This document shows positions 36,712-45,340 of a stretch of 64,000 nt of DNA, piece after piece. The notes under the pieces are model-generated. The model was not told where the DNA came from. It was given only the letters and a program-made list of their open reading frames with translations, and made no database searches. The first letter of the stretch is position 1. Each line of letters begins with the position of its first letter. Origin of the DNA: Gammaproteobacteria bacterium (GTDB taxonomy: Bacteria > Pseudomonadota > Gammaproteobacteria > Pseudomonadales > Azotimanducaceae_A). A program made the translations under genes and the position numbers. The stretch spans positions 533,324 to 597,323 of the forward strand of contig DUAT01000057.1 of assembly GCA_012960755.1 (NCBI GenBank), read 5' to 3'.

Positions 36712-37374
36712 TCAACCTGCCTGGCGCAGTAAATGATTCTGTAATTCAGCCAGTGAGTGAAAGACCGGACAATCCAGTTTGGAAAGACGCTCAAACGATT
36801 GATGACCGGTAGCAAGCAAAAGGCAATCCAGGCCCATCGCTTGTGCAACTCCATGGTCATGGCTCGTATCCCCGACCACCACCGTACCTGCTGCCTCAAG
36901 TTCAAATTCGTTCAGTAATTCACAAGCCGCAGTGATTTTGCCGTGGGCCAACCCATCAGACATGCCTTTAAAACCGTCGAAGTGACCGGATATTTCAAAA
37001 CTGTCAAGCATCCTGGCCAATCTCGGGTGTTCTGTGCCAGACAGGATATACTGCTGTAATCCACTTTGCCCGACTGCCGACAATACAGCTTGAACAGAAG
37101 GAAAAAGACGCACTGTTGCCAAATCAGCTTCGAACTCATCACAAAAACGTTCACTGATCTCCTCATACTGTGAATCAGACAGGAACAATCCAGCGCGTTC
37201 GTAATATTCTTTTACAGGAAAGTCAAAGATCCGTGTGTAGTGTTCGCGGGTAATACGCGCGACACCATTTTCGGCAAAGATGTCATTGGCTATACGCAGT
37301 GCCAGGTGTACGTCATCAAGCAGGGTGCCATTCCAGTCCCAGATAACAGTGTGATAATTAGTCACGAACTTCAC
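36712..37374 (-). CDS. HAD-superfamily hydrolase, phosphoglycolate-phosphatase-like
   Basis: A 220-residue haloacid-dehalogenase-like phosphatase. Motif I is IWDWNGTLLDD (a DxNGT variant with the nucleophile Asp), motif II the Ser in ILSGTEH, motif III a Lys in AHGKITA, and motif IV VVGDTSHD. A helical cap lies between residues 20 and 90. The substrate may be phosphoglycolate or another small phosphate ester. It is transcribed toward the cspA terminator. Confidence 0.85.
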   Translation of the reverse strand: MKFVTNYHTVIWDWNGTLLDDVHLALRIANDIFAENGVARITREHYTRIFDFPVKEYYERAGLFLSDSQYEEISERFCDEFEADLATVRLFPSVQAVLSAVGQSGLQQYILSGTEHPRLARMLDSFEISGHFDGFKGMSDGLAHGKITAACELLNEFELEAAGTVVVGDTSHDHGVAQAMGLDCLLLATGHQSFERLSKLDCPVFHSLAELQNHLLRQAG

Positions 37375-37415
37375 TCAACCCTAAATGGTAATACTACCTT
37401 ATTCTTATCCGGGAT

Positions 37416-37865
37416 CTATTGACCGTATTTGGTCAGAAGCCTGTCCAGCTGATTGGCGAACAGTTTTCGATCCGTCTGGTTAAGCGTGGATGGACCGCCT
37501 GTGTGGATGCCACTGGATCTCAAGGTGTCCATGAAGTCCCTCATGTTCAGCCGGGATTTGATATTTTCCACAGAATAGAGCTCTCCCCGCGGGCTCAAAG
37601 CATAGCCTCCCTTATCGATGACTTCTGATGCGAGTGGTATGTCACTGGTAATCACAAGATCACCGGCAACCAGCCGCCTCACAATCTCGTCATCTGCAAC
37701 ATCAAACCCTGCGACCACCTGGAGGGACTTGATATAAGGCGAAGGCGGAACTCGAATCAACTGATTCGCAACGAGTGTCGTTTCAATTTTTGTGCGCTCT
37801 GCTGCCCGAAAAAGAATTTCCTTGATTACCACCGGACAAGCATCAGCATCAATCCACATCTTCAT
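37416..37865 (-). CDS. YaiI/YqxD family protein (DUF188)
   Basis: A 149-residue cytosolic protein of the YaiI/YqxD family. The hallmark [15 protein letters not shown] is at the start, followed by [29 protein letters not shown] and PRGELY. The fold resembles PIN-like nucleases with a cluster of acidic residues, but the function is not established. AAGGAG sits well before ATG 37865; the frame is open further upstream, inside the HAD gene, and I rejected that. The HAD gene upstream ends 22 bases before this start, suggesting an operon. Confidence 0.88.
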   Translation of the reverse strand: MKMWIDADACPVVIKEILFRAAERTKIETTLVANQLIRVPPSPYIKSLQVVAGFDVADDEIVRRLVAGDLVITSDIPLASEVIDKGGYALSPRGELYSVENIKSRLNMRDFMDTLRSSGIHTGGPSTLNQTDRKLFANQLDRLLTKYGQ

Positions 37866-37887
37866 TTTTTGCTCCTTAGCGGGCTGA

Positions 37888-38505
37888 TTAAGAAATGGCA
37901 ATACCATAACCTGTAAGTAATTGGCAAAGATCGTCCGCCCCGGATTGAAGGTTATAAACCTCAGCATGCAAGCCCGCACCTTTCGCTCCCTGCACATTCA
38001 CCAGGTGATCGTCGAGAAATAATCCGTCTGGCGTATTTAAATTGAGCCTCGCCATGATCTGCAGAAAATACTCAGGATCCGGTTTCGCATAACCCAGATG
38101 GCAGGAGAAAAATAGTTCGTCAAACAGATCACTATAACCAAGCAGGTTCGTCATAATGGTTGCCCGATGATTCTGCTGGTTAGTAGCTAGTGCGACATGG
38201 ATACCCTGGCCCCGGACCCTGGCAACCACATCAAGTATTTCCTGGTCGGGTTCGATAATCGTCCAGATCTCCAGGGCTTCCTCGACGGTTGCCTGACAAT
38301 GCCAACGATCCAGAACCTTGCCAAGTTCGACGGAAAAATCACCTCGTCCTGTAAGGCAGGGTTTCTCAGCTTCAAAAACATCTGCAAGAAAATCGGTAAC
38401 CTTCCCGGGATCACCCACCAGTGCTTCTAGTCGAGAACGCCACGTTTGTGGGGTGGTTTGAATAACACCGTCCGCATCAAACAACACCACCTTAATATTC
38501 GTCAT
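37888..38505 (-). CDS. HAD-superfamily hydrolase, subfamily IA
   Basis: A 205-residue HAD phosphatase. It starts with [12 protein letters not shown] (motif I DxDGV), has ALATNQQ (motif II), YAKPDPEYF (motif III Lys) and [16 protein letters not shown] (motif IV). The family includes many sugar-phosphate and nucleotide phosphatases; the substrate is unknown. ATG 38505 is chosen because GGGA lies upstream and the family starts just before motif I; the frame stays open to 38625. It is probably cotranscribed with the YaiI gene. Confidence 0.85.
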   Translation of the reverse strand: MTNIKVVLFDADGVIQTTPQTWRSRLEALVGDPGKVTDFLADVFEAEKPCLTGRGDFSVELGKVLDRWHCQATVEEALEIWTIIEPDQEILDVVARVRGQGIHVALATNQQNHRATIMTNLLGYSDLFDELFFSCHLGYAKPDPEYFLQIMARLNLNTPDGLFLDDHLVNVQGAKGAGLHAEVYNLQSGADDLCQLLTGYGIAIS

Positions 38506-38644
38506 TGGAATCCCATCATGGTAAATCAGTTTACATTGTCCTTGAAAACAGGAAGTAAAGGGAATACAAGGAAATCGCCACCCCTCTACTTTCCAGATTA
38601 TTCCATGCGCCAGTGTTATATCCAAAGTTACGTCCTAACTCGAT

Positions 38645-38968
38645 ATGTACACTGATGCCAACGACCTGGCTCTACTGGCCAATTTCGCGACGATTTTGGG
38701 GATACCGATTGCTATTCTGGCACTTGTTTATGCAGCTTTACAGCTCAGCAAGTCTGCACGCATCGCAAAAGGCCAGTTCCTGGTACAAATTGAAGATCAG
38801 AGGTGGAAAAGTGACTCTAAAACCAGAGGAATAAGGCCCGTGTTCAGGGACACACTTCTCCTCGAAAGAGCTCAGAATCCTGCGCCCGCCAGCATCGATA
38901 AGCAGCTTTCGATTTCAATTCGTCCGTTGAGCTTGTCGACGTCAAGGGTTATCCAGGATTCAGGTTGA
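38645..38968 (+). pseudogene. Truncated small membrane protein
   Basis: The first 50 residues (ANFATILGIPIAILALVYAALQLSKSARIAKGQFLVQ) form a single membrane helix with a following amphipathic stretch, a start I recognise from longer hypothetical proteins of 150-200 residues. After FLVQIED the sequence loses that character and ends in composition typical of antisense reading (SIDKQLSISIRPLSLSTS). The opposite strand over the same bases carries the end of another remnant. I read this as a 3'-truncated gene; it might still give a short membrane protein. Confidence 0.4.
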
Positions 38969-39060
38969 TATTGATACAACCTCACGGGTCTCACCGGCGT
39001 AGGATGAAACAGAAACCAGTATCAGGATTCCGACCACGAGACAATGTGGCTTCCATCGAA
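38870..39060 (-). pseudogene. Remnant of a small exported protein
   Basis: One frame gives a signal-peptide-like GILILVSVSSYAGETREVVSIST ending in TGA. After a shift of frame in the next few bases another reads ESWITLDVDKLNGRIEIES and stops at 38877. Together they look like an exported protein of about 60-70 residues with a frameshift. There is no clean start codon in the first frame. It overlaps the end of the truncated membrane gene on the other strand. I do not recognise a family; confidence is low. Confidence 0.3.
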
Positions 39061-39062
39061 AC

Positions 39063-39087
39063 AAAGGAGGTCCGTCGGACCTCCTTT
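39063..39087 (-). terminator. Terminator of the efflux operon
   Basis: On the minus strand AAAGGAGGTCC pairs with GGACCTCCTTT, starting in the stop codon of the permease gene and followed by TTTGTTT. A near-perfect palindrome of 25 bases. Confidence 0.8.
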
Positions 39088-41531
39088 CACTCATAACGGA
39101 GCGAGCCGATGGGGTTTGTGTTGGCGATCTTGATGGCGTGTATGGCGACGACACACCAGGAAAGTGCAACAGCTAAAACACCGGCGAAGATCACAATAGC
39201 CCAGCTCATGGATATTCTATCAACGAAAAAATTCGTGTACATGCCGGAAGCAAAGTATGCCAGGGGCAAGGAAACCAGCAACGCCCAAACGACCGGCTGG
39301 GAGAATTGCCAGATCATCAATCTCACGAGTTGGTAAACGCTTGCACCCATTACTTTTCTTATTCCGATTTCCTTGGTTTTGCTTTCCGCAATAAAAGCAG
39401 CGAGACCAAACAGACCGATCATGCTCAGTGTAAAAGCAATAAATGCAAACCCTCCAAGGACCTGGCTAAATATATCGTAGACTTCTGCCGTGTTGCCAAA
39501 TGTCTCATCAAGGAATTCTACCTGGATCGGATACTCAGGTATCAGCTTTTTCCAATGCATCTCTATTTGTGGCAATACATCATTCATAGCCACCCCCTTC
39601 ACACGAATGGATGCGTACTGAATCGCACTGCCTCTACGCTGTGTTGCATTCAGATGCGGCATCATATAGATCGTTGGCTTTACACTGTTGTGGAAGCCTT
39701 CAAAATTCTGGTCCGGAAACACCCCCACCACCGTGAAAATACTGGGCTCACGACTCGAAGCGAAGTCGTAAAAAACCTGGTTGATCGCAGCTTCGCCGGA
39801 GGGCAGACCCAGCTTGCTGATTGCCAGTTCATTAAGCATTACGTTCGCTGTCTTACCCTCAACAAAGTAATCACTGCTATTCTTCGAAGTAAGATCACGC
39901 CCGGCAAGTAGAGGGGTGTTGTAGGTCGTTAGAAAATTCTCATCTACCTGTACCTGCCTGATGATAAATTTCTTGTTCTCGTTTCCTAACTCAGGGGTAA
40001 CGTGACGCCCGGAGTTGCTTCCGTCAAATGGTACGTGGCTGGAATAGGAGACATTTTCAATACCTGGAACGGCCATTAACTCATTCCGAAGTGTGTCAAG
40101 AGTCTGCTGGATCGTCTCGATCTGCAGTCGCTTGAGGGTCACAATCTCGGATCTCGGATAGATATCACTGGCATCAAACACTTTTTTGTTCTGAAGATAA
40201 ACAATCAGCACGATGGCCAGCATGAAAATCGAAATCGAAAACTGCACGCCCAGCATAATACTGCGGAAAAGGCTCCCTCCTCCCTTGTTCCTGCTTTCAT
40301 GCAGCGCCTCAATGGGTGTTGTTTTGGTGATCAGGTATGCAGGATAAGCCCCGGCAACCAGCCCTACAAGAAGCGTCGTTACCAGCAACCAGGGAATAAC
40401 AGTCAAGTACTCAATCTTCAGCCCTTTACCCGTTGCCATGTTGAAGAGCGGTATGATCACTTCAAGCATGACAAATGCGATTAACATCGAAGCCAGCACA
40501 ATGCAGACACTCTCGATAAGAAACTGAACTAACAACTGTTGTCTGCCAGCGCCCATGGTCTTGCGTAATCCAACTTCCTTGGCTCTGCCTAACGACTGAG
40601 CCGTTGCGAGATTGGTGTAGTTTACGATGGCGACAATCAAGACCATTAGAGCGAGAATCTGGATGGATGCCATAACCGGCATGCCCACAGAATCCCAGAG
40701 CAGGGTATTAACCTCTGGCAGGGCTCTGGTGTTAAAAGCAGCAACGAACTCCTTGACGCGCTCGGGAACATGGCTCTCATAAACACCATCAATTTTCGAC
40801 TGCAGCCAGCTTCTGTCCTTACCTTCCGGTATTAACACATAAGTGTAATCGCCGCTGGACAGGTTGTTCCAGTTACCGGCAATATCATAACCATTGGCCC
40901 GGGTAAGTCCAGCCAGAGGCGCAACCACTTGAAATTCATTGCTGGATATAATTGAAGAATTAAAATGCGTATTAGGAGGCAGGTCTTTTACCACTGCCGC
41001 AACATGCATGGAAGTTTTGTGATCCAGGGTGACCAATCTGCCAAGAGCCGGTGAATTTCCAAAAAATTTCCTGGCACTGCTCTGCGTCATCAACAGGCCA
41101 GTCGGATCATCAAGGGCGCTGCTATCCCCTTCAATATATTCGAAGTCGAAAATAGTCATGAAAGACGGATCAACGAAACGAATCGACTGGTAATAGTCGT
41201 TATCTTCAACCGACAATAGGAATTCCCAGCCGACGATTCGGGCAACCGCGTCCAGTTCCGGCACATCGGAAATGATAAATGGTGCTGCCGCCGTGTAGAT
41301 ACCGTCATTCTCCTTAATACTCATACTTGCATTATTCGAGAATATGGAGGTAACGATAAAAGTACGCTGGTACTTTTCGTACATGGTGTCATGACTTTCT
41401 TCGTATGCAACCAGCAAGCTACCGAACAGAAAGACTACCAGTCCGACCACAAGCCCCAGCACATTGATGGATGCATAGACCCTGTTTTTCAGGATATGCC
41501 TGAAAGCAATGACAAGATAATTCTTCAACAT
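39087..41531 (-). CDS. MacB/FtsX-type ABC transporter permease
   Basis: An 814-residue inner-membrane permease with two repeats of FtsX-like domains. An N-terminal helix (RVYASINVLGLVVGLVVFLFGSLLVA) precedes a large periplasmic MacB_PCD domain, then three helices (ASIQILALMVLIVAIVNYTNLATAQSLGRAKEVGLRKTMGAGRQQLL), a second periplasmic domain, and a closing set with the same motif (ESKTKEIGIRKVMGASVYQLVRLM). This fused, double-length form is common in two-component-linked efflux systems. ATG 41531 has AGGAA upstream; the frame is open into the ATPase gene. Third gene of the operon after adaptor and ATPase; the cargo is unknown. Confidence 0.9.
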   Translation of the reverse strand: MLKNYLVIAFRHILKNRVYASINVLGLVVGLVVFLFGSLLVAYEESHDTMYEKYQRTFIVTSIFSNNASMSIKENDGIYTAAAPFIISDVPELDAVARIVGWEFLLSVEDNDYYQSIRFVDPSFMTIFDFEYIEGDSSALDDPTGLLMTQSSARKFFGNSPALGRLVTLDHKTSMHVAAVVKDLPPNTHFNSSIISSNEFQVVAPLAGLTRANGYDIAGNWNNLSSGDYTYVLIPEGKDRSWLQSKIDGVYESHVPERVKEFVAAFNTRALPEVNTLLWDSVGMPVMASIQILALMVLIVAIVNYTNLATAQSLGRAKEVGLRKTMGAGRQQLLVQFLIESVCIVLASMLIAFVMLEVIIPLFNMATGKGLKIEYLTVIPWLLVTTLLVGLVAGAYPAYLITKTTPIEALHESRNKGGGSLFRSIMLGVQFSISIFMLAIVLIVYLQNKKVFDASDIYPRSEIVTLKRLQIETIQQTLDTLRNELMAVPGIENVSYSSHVPFDGSNSGRHVTPELGNENKKFIIRQVQVDENFLTTYNTPLLAGRDLTSKNSSDYFVEGKTANVMLNELAISKLGLPSGEAAINQVFYDFASSREPSIFTVVGVFPDQNFEGFHNSVKPTIYMMPHLNATQRRGSAIQYASIRVKGVAMNDVLPQIEMHWKKLIPEYPIQVEFLDETFGNTAEVYDIFSQVLGGFAFIAFTLSMIGLFGLAAFIAESKTKEIGIRKVMGASVYQLVRLMIWQFSQPVVWALLVSLPLAYFASGMYTNFFVDRISMSWAIVIFAGVLAVALSWCVVAIHAIKIANTNPIGSLRYE

Positions 41532-41580
41532 GGTCTGATTCCTGTACTTAATACGATAATTGTTCTGCGACGGTAACCTG

Positions 41581-42264
41581 CTAGCCCACAGCCCTGATGT
41601 CTTCAGTGACCACGTGGCCGTCAAACAGGTTTATTGTTCGCCGCGCATAGTCTGCGTGGGAGGGACTGTGGGTGACCATAATGATGGTGGTGCCTTCTTC
41701 ATTCAGGCCCTGGAGCATATGCATCACTTCCTGGCCATGGGTACTGTCCAGGTTCCCTGTCGGTTCGTCTGCGAGTATTAATTTCTGATTACCGACAACC
41801 GCGCGAGCCACGGCAACCCGTTGTTGCTGACCACCGGATAATTGCCCCGGCATATGTCTGGCTCGATGGGCGATTCCCGTTTTGTCCATCACAGCAGCAA
41901 CCCGTTCCTTTCGTTCACGGTTTGGGATTTTATGGTACAACAGTGCTAATTCAATGTTCTCTGCCACCGTCAATTCGTCAATCAAATTAAAGGACTGGAA
42001 GATAAAACCAATATTCATTTTTCGGATACCGCTGAGGCGGGACTCCGAGTAGTTGGATATATCTTCATCAGCAAACAGGTACTGACCAGAGGTGGGAGAG
42101 TCCAGCATGCCAATGATGTTTAACAAGGTTGATTTTCCACAACCAGAGGGGCCCATAATGGCCACAAACTCACCGGCGGCTATCTCAATATTGACACTAT
42201 CCAGCGCCGCTGTTTCGACTTCATCGGTTCGATAAACTTTTGACAGATTGTGCAGCTTTAGCAT
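41581..42264 (-). CDS. ABC transporter ATP-binding protein, LolD/MacB-type
   Basis: A 227-residue ATPase. Walker A GPSGCGKST, Q-loop FIFQSFNLI, signature LSGGQQQRVAVARA, Walker B LILADEPTGNLDS and the switch His in VTHS are all intact. It pairs with the permease downstream and the periplasmic adaptor upstream to power MacB-like efflux of a substrate from the periplasm or outer leaflet. AAGGA precedes ATG 42264. The adaptor's stop lies 86 bases upstream and the permease starts 49 bases downstream. Confidence 0.93.
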   Translation of the reverse strand: MLKLHNLSKVYRTDEVETAALDSVNIEIAAGEFVAIMGPSGCGKSTLLNIIGMLDSPTSGQYLFADEDISNYSESRLSGIRKMNIGFIFQSFNLIDELTVAENIELALLYHKIPNRERKERVAAVMDKTGIAHRARHMPGQLSGGQQQRVAVARAVVGNQKLILADEPTGNLDSTHGQEVMHMLQGLNEEGTTIIMVTHSPSHADYARRTINLFDGHVVTEDIRAVG

Positions 42265-42350
42265 GTTGATAAATCCTTCAGTGATTTGAGTCTTATGAGT
42301 GATTCTTGTAAGTGATTTTGCAAGTCGTGCTAACAAATAGTTCCAGCCGG

Positions 42351-43673
42351 TTACTGCGTGAGCTTGAGCCGGTCCATTTCCTTAAAGCTGGAATAAGGGC
42401 TGGTAATAACTTCTTCACCGACGTCCAGACCATCGAGTACTTCGATGTATCTTGAATTTCTTCGTCCTAACCGGACATTTCGTCTTAGCGCCTGGATACC
42501 GTCATCGGATACAACGAACATCCACTGCCCGCCGGTATCCTGGTAAAAAGCCCCATTCCGCACCAGTGTTGCCTTGGTAGAATCCCCAAGGGTCAATCGA
42601 GACTGGATCGTCTGACCTCGTCTAATGGCATCCGGTTCATCGCCAACAAAATTCAGGTCGACCTCGAACTGTCCGTTGTTTACCTGGGGATAGATCTTGC
42701 CGACGTTAAGCTCAAATCTGGATCCATTTTTTTCAAAGTAGACGGACTGACCAATATCAACACGCCCCAGATAATATTCGTCAATGTCGGCGCGTAGTTT
42801 GAAGCTATCGGGGTCATCAATCTGACCCAGGCGACCGCCTCGTTGAATACTCTGCCCCACTTCAACATCAAGGCCTGACAACTTACCGCTGACCGGTGCC
42901 CGTACATTCAAGGCATCGAGGTTCTTTCGGGCAAGTACCAGACTTTCCTCCAGTTGAGAGCCGCTTTTCTTCAGGAATTCCAGTTGGGTTTCCTGCATTC
43001 GGGCGTCCGTTGACTGGCTTTCGAGAGTCACTGTTCTTCGATTAGTGAAGTACACCAATTCATCCTGTGCATCTTCCAACTGGCTCTTTATAACAACACC
43101 AGCCGTATCCAGGTCCGACAAGCGGTCGACCTGGCGATTCAATCGTTTAATTTGATAGTCCAGTTCTATAAGGTTTCGTTTATGCAACAACCGATTTTGT
43201 TCCAACTGTAATTCAATGGTGCGCATGTTGTTCAACTGTTCTGTTACCATTGCTTCGTTGCGGGTGACATCCAGTTGCATGGAAATGTTGGAGAGAATAA
43301 CAATCAGGTCTCCTGCCTCGACCATGGCACCATCTTCAACGAGTCGTTGTTCGACTCGCCCACCCTCAATAACATCCAGATAAATGGTCTTCTTCGGCGT
43401 GACCCTTCCCCGGATCGGAATGAAATCTTCAAACAGACCGCTGGTTACCTTCGATATGACTATCCGGTCTTCGTCGATAACCAGGGACCGGCCGCTGCCC
43501 TGATTCAACAAATACCAGGTCACAAAGGCTACACCTGAAAGAATCGCTAACAGCCCTGCGATCTTCTTGGGAGGAAATCGCTTCACTTCAAGCTTTTTGT
43601 CCATGGCTTCACCAGAAATGGAACCGGAGACCGATACTGACCGAATTGAATTGTTGGAGCTGCTGGCTTTCAT
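42351..43673 (-). CDS. HlyD/MacA-type periplasmic adaptor
   Basis: A 440-residue membrane-fusion protein. A short cytosolic N-tail and one membrane helix (KIAGLLAILSGVAFVTWYLL) anchor it. The biotinyl-lipoyl-like half motifs (VEQRLVEDGAMVEAGDLIVILSN ... LNVRAPVSGKLSGLDVEVGQSIQRGGRLGQI) flank a long coiled coil (about residues 130-255). Beta-barrel and membrane-proximal domains follow. It would link the ABC pump to an outer-membrane channel, none of which is encoded here. First gene of the operon, 65-75 bases after a sigma-54 promoter. AAGGTAGAG precedes the ATG. Confidence 0.9.
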   Translation of the reverse strand: MKASSSNNSIRSVSVSGSISGEAMDKKLEVKRFPPKKIAGLLAILSGVAFVTWYLLNQGSGRSLVIDEDRIVISKVTSGLFEDFIPIRGRVTPKKTIYLDVIEGGRVEQRLVEDGAMVEAGDLIVILSNISMQLDVTRNEAMVTEQLNNMRTIELQLEQNRLLHKRNLIELDYQIKRLNRQVDRLSDLDTAGVVIKSQLEDAQDELVYFTNRRTVTLESQSTDARMQETQLEFLKKSGSQLEESLVLARKNLDALNVRAPVSGKLSGLDVEVGQSIQRGGRLGQIDDPDSFKLRADIDEYYLGRVDIGQSVYFEKNGSRFELNVGKIYPQVNNGQFEVDLNFVGDEPDAIRRGQTIQSRLTLGDSTKATLVRNGAFYQDTGGQWMFVVSDDGIQALRRNVRLGRRNSRYIEVLDGLDVGEEVITSPYSSFKEMDRLKLTQ

Positions 43674-43748
43674 TCTCTACCTTCTGGGCCTTCCCGGTGT
43701 GAACCGGATCCTGACCCTTTTATGGGACCTCTCTTTCACGGCGACATA

Positions 43749-43764
43749 CGCAATGCCCGTGCCA
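43749..43764 (-). promoter_or_regulatory. Sigma-54 promoter of the efflux operon
   Basis: On the minus strand the sequence is TGGCACGGGCATTGCG, matching the -24/-12 consensus TGGCACG-N4-TTGC exactly. Transcription would start near 43738 and give a leader of about 65 bases before the adaptor gene. The divergent gene encodes a sigma-54 activator. Confidence 0.88.
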
Positions 43765-43803
43765 GAATCTATCTTATTGTTTTTATTACCTTTTAGGTTC
43801 AAC

Positions 43804-43866
43804 GTGTTCAATACCAGACACCCAGGGATGTTCGGAAATGAACATTTTGTGTTCGTATTCGAACAC
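43804..43866. promoter_or_regulatory. Upstream activator sites for the sigma-54 regulator
   Basis: Two perfect inverted repeats of form TGTTC-N6-GAACA: ATGTTCGGAAATGAACAT (43828-43845) and GTGTTCGTATTCGAACAC (43849-43866), centred 21 bases apart. A weaker third, GTGTTC-N6-AGACAC, is at 43804-43821, 24 bases before. The two perfect sites lie about 85-110 bases upstream of the -12 element, the usual place for enhancer sites. The right-hand site overlaps a possible -35 of the regulator gene (TACAAT -10 at 43873-43878), so autorepression is plausible. Confidence 0.8.
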
Positions 43867-43918
43867 TTTAGGTACAATACCAAACCAAGGACGAACCTGA
43901 CTGGGTCTACAAACGCAA

Positions 43919-45340
43919 ATGACAAGAGCTGACGGTGTCATCCTAATCGTCGATGATGACGAGGATATATTGATCGCTGGCAAGCTGTTGCTAAAACGAC
44001 ACTACGAGCGGATTGATACCTGCAGCGATCCTTCGAAAATTCTCGACCTGATGTCCAAAACCAGCTACGCGGCCATTATGCTGGATATGAATTTTGGCCC
44101 CGGTGAATCCTCCGGGGAACAGGGATTTTTTTGGCTGTCCGAGATTCTGGGCGTAGATCCTGATGCCGTAATCGTCCTCATCACCGCTCACGCCGGACTC
44201 AATGTCGCTGTTGAGGGGATGAAGTTGGGCGCGACGGATTTCATCTCGAAACCCTGGCAAAACGAAAAAGTCATCGCAACCTTGTCTGCCAGCGTCAAAC
44301 TCAGACAGACGCGCTCAGAAGCACAGCGACTAAAACAAACCAATACCACCCTAGCAAAAGTCGCCAGCGCACCCCGACAACCGATGCTCGGGTCTTCGGC
44401 GGCAATGCAATCGACTATTTTAATGATTCAAAGAGCAGCACCCACTGAAGCCAATGTATTCATTCTGGGTGAAAATGGTACCGGCAAAGAACTGGCGGCT
44501 CGCGCTCTGCATCAACTATCTCCCCGTCACAATCAGGTTTTTATGTCCGTTGATATGGGTGCCATAACCGAATCGCTGTTTGAATCGGAGTTATTCGGTC
44601 ATAAAAAAGGTGCCTTTACCGACGCCCGGGAAGACAAGATGGGCCGTCTTCAGGCCGCTAATGAGGGCAGCTTATTTCTGGACGAAATTGGCAACTTACC
44701 GCTGCATTTACAGGCTAAATTACTGAGTGTACTGGAACAGCGACAATTTTCACCGGTCGGATCTTCCGACACAATTGATTTGGACGTGAGGGTTATTGCC
44801 GCCACCAACCTCTCCAAGCAGCAACTTAGTGATGAAGGTTTATTCCGGCAAGACCTTTTGTTCCGCCTTAACACCGTCGAAATTACTCTACCCCCTTTAC
44901 GAGATCGTCGGGAAGATATCCCCATGATCGCCGAATACTATGCTGAATACTATTGCCGAAAATACGGCCAGCAGAACAAGACGTTTTCCCCGGCAGCACT
45001 TGATGTCATCACCCACTATGCCTGGCCTGGTAATGTCCGTGCTCTCCGGCATGGGATTGAACGGGCGGTCATACTTTCACAAACGCCTTTTTTTGAACCC
45101 GTTGATTTTTCAATTGACCAGGCGCTGACCGCGTCGGCCACAACACCAAACAGCAAACGACTCGCAGCGTTAAACGATCCTGGTATGGAACCGGCTTCAG
45201 ACCTCAATCTGGACAGACTCGAAAAGAAAACGATCGAACACGCCCTCAAACAAAACCGATACAATATCAGTCACGCTGCCAAAGCACTGGGGTTAACCCG
45301 CGCGGCTCTGTACAGAAGGATGGAGAAGCATGGGCTTTAG
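43919..45340 (+). CDS. NtrC-family sigma-54-dependent response regulator
   Basis: A 473-residue regulator. The receiver domain has VDDDED and the phospho-acceptor Asp56 (MLDMNFG). The AAA+ domain has Walker A GENGTGKE, the L1 loop GAFTDA, Walker B SLFLDEIGN and the arginine-finger region FRQDLLFRLN. A Fis-type helix-turn-helix ends the chain (NISHAAKALGLTRAALYRRMEKHGL). The loop normally reads GAFTGA; here Gly is replaced by Asp. It is divergent from the efflux operon and probably activates its sigma-54 promoter. The kinase gene overlaps its end by 11 bases. Confidence 0.95.
   Translation: MTRADGVILIVDDDEDILIAGKLLLKRHYERIDTCSDPSKILDLMSKTSYAAIMLDMNFGPGESSGEQGFFWLSEILGVDPDAVIVLITAHAGLNVAVEGMKLGATDFISKPWQNEKVIATLSASVKLRQTRSEAQRLKQTNTTLAKVASAPRQPMLGSSAAMQSTILMIQRAAPTEANVFILGENGTGKELAARALHQLSPRHNQVFMSVDMGAITESLFESELFGHKKGAFTDAREDKMGRLQAANEGSLFLDEIGNLPLHLQAKLLSVLEQRQFSPVGSSDTIDLDVRVIAATNLSKQQLSDEGLFRQDLLFRLNTVEITLPPLRDRREDIPMIAEYYAEYYCRKYGQQNKTFSPAALDVITHYAWPGNVRALRHGIERAVILSQTPFFEPVDFSIDQALTASATTPNSKRLAALNDPGMEPASDLNLDRLEKKTIEHALKQNRYNISHAAKALGLTRAALYRRMEKHGL

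Noticed and set aside
38960..39169. 69-residue minus-strand frame as an intact gene
   Set aside because: Its first half lies inside the permease gene's 3' end and terminator, so only the part after 39060 can be a remnant of a separate gene.
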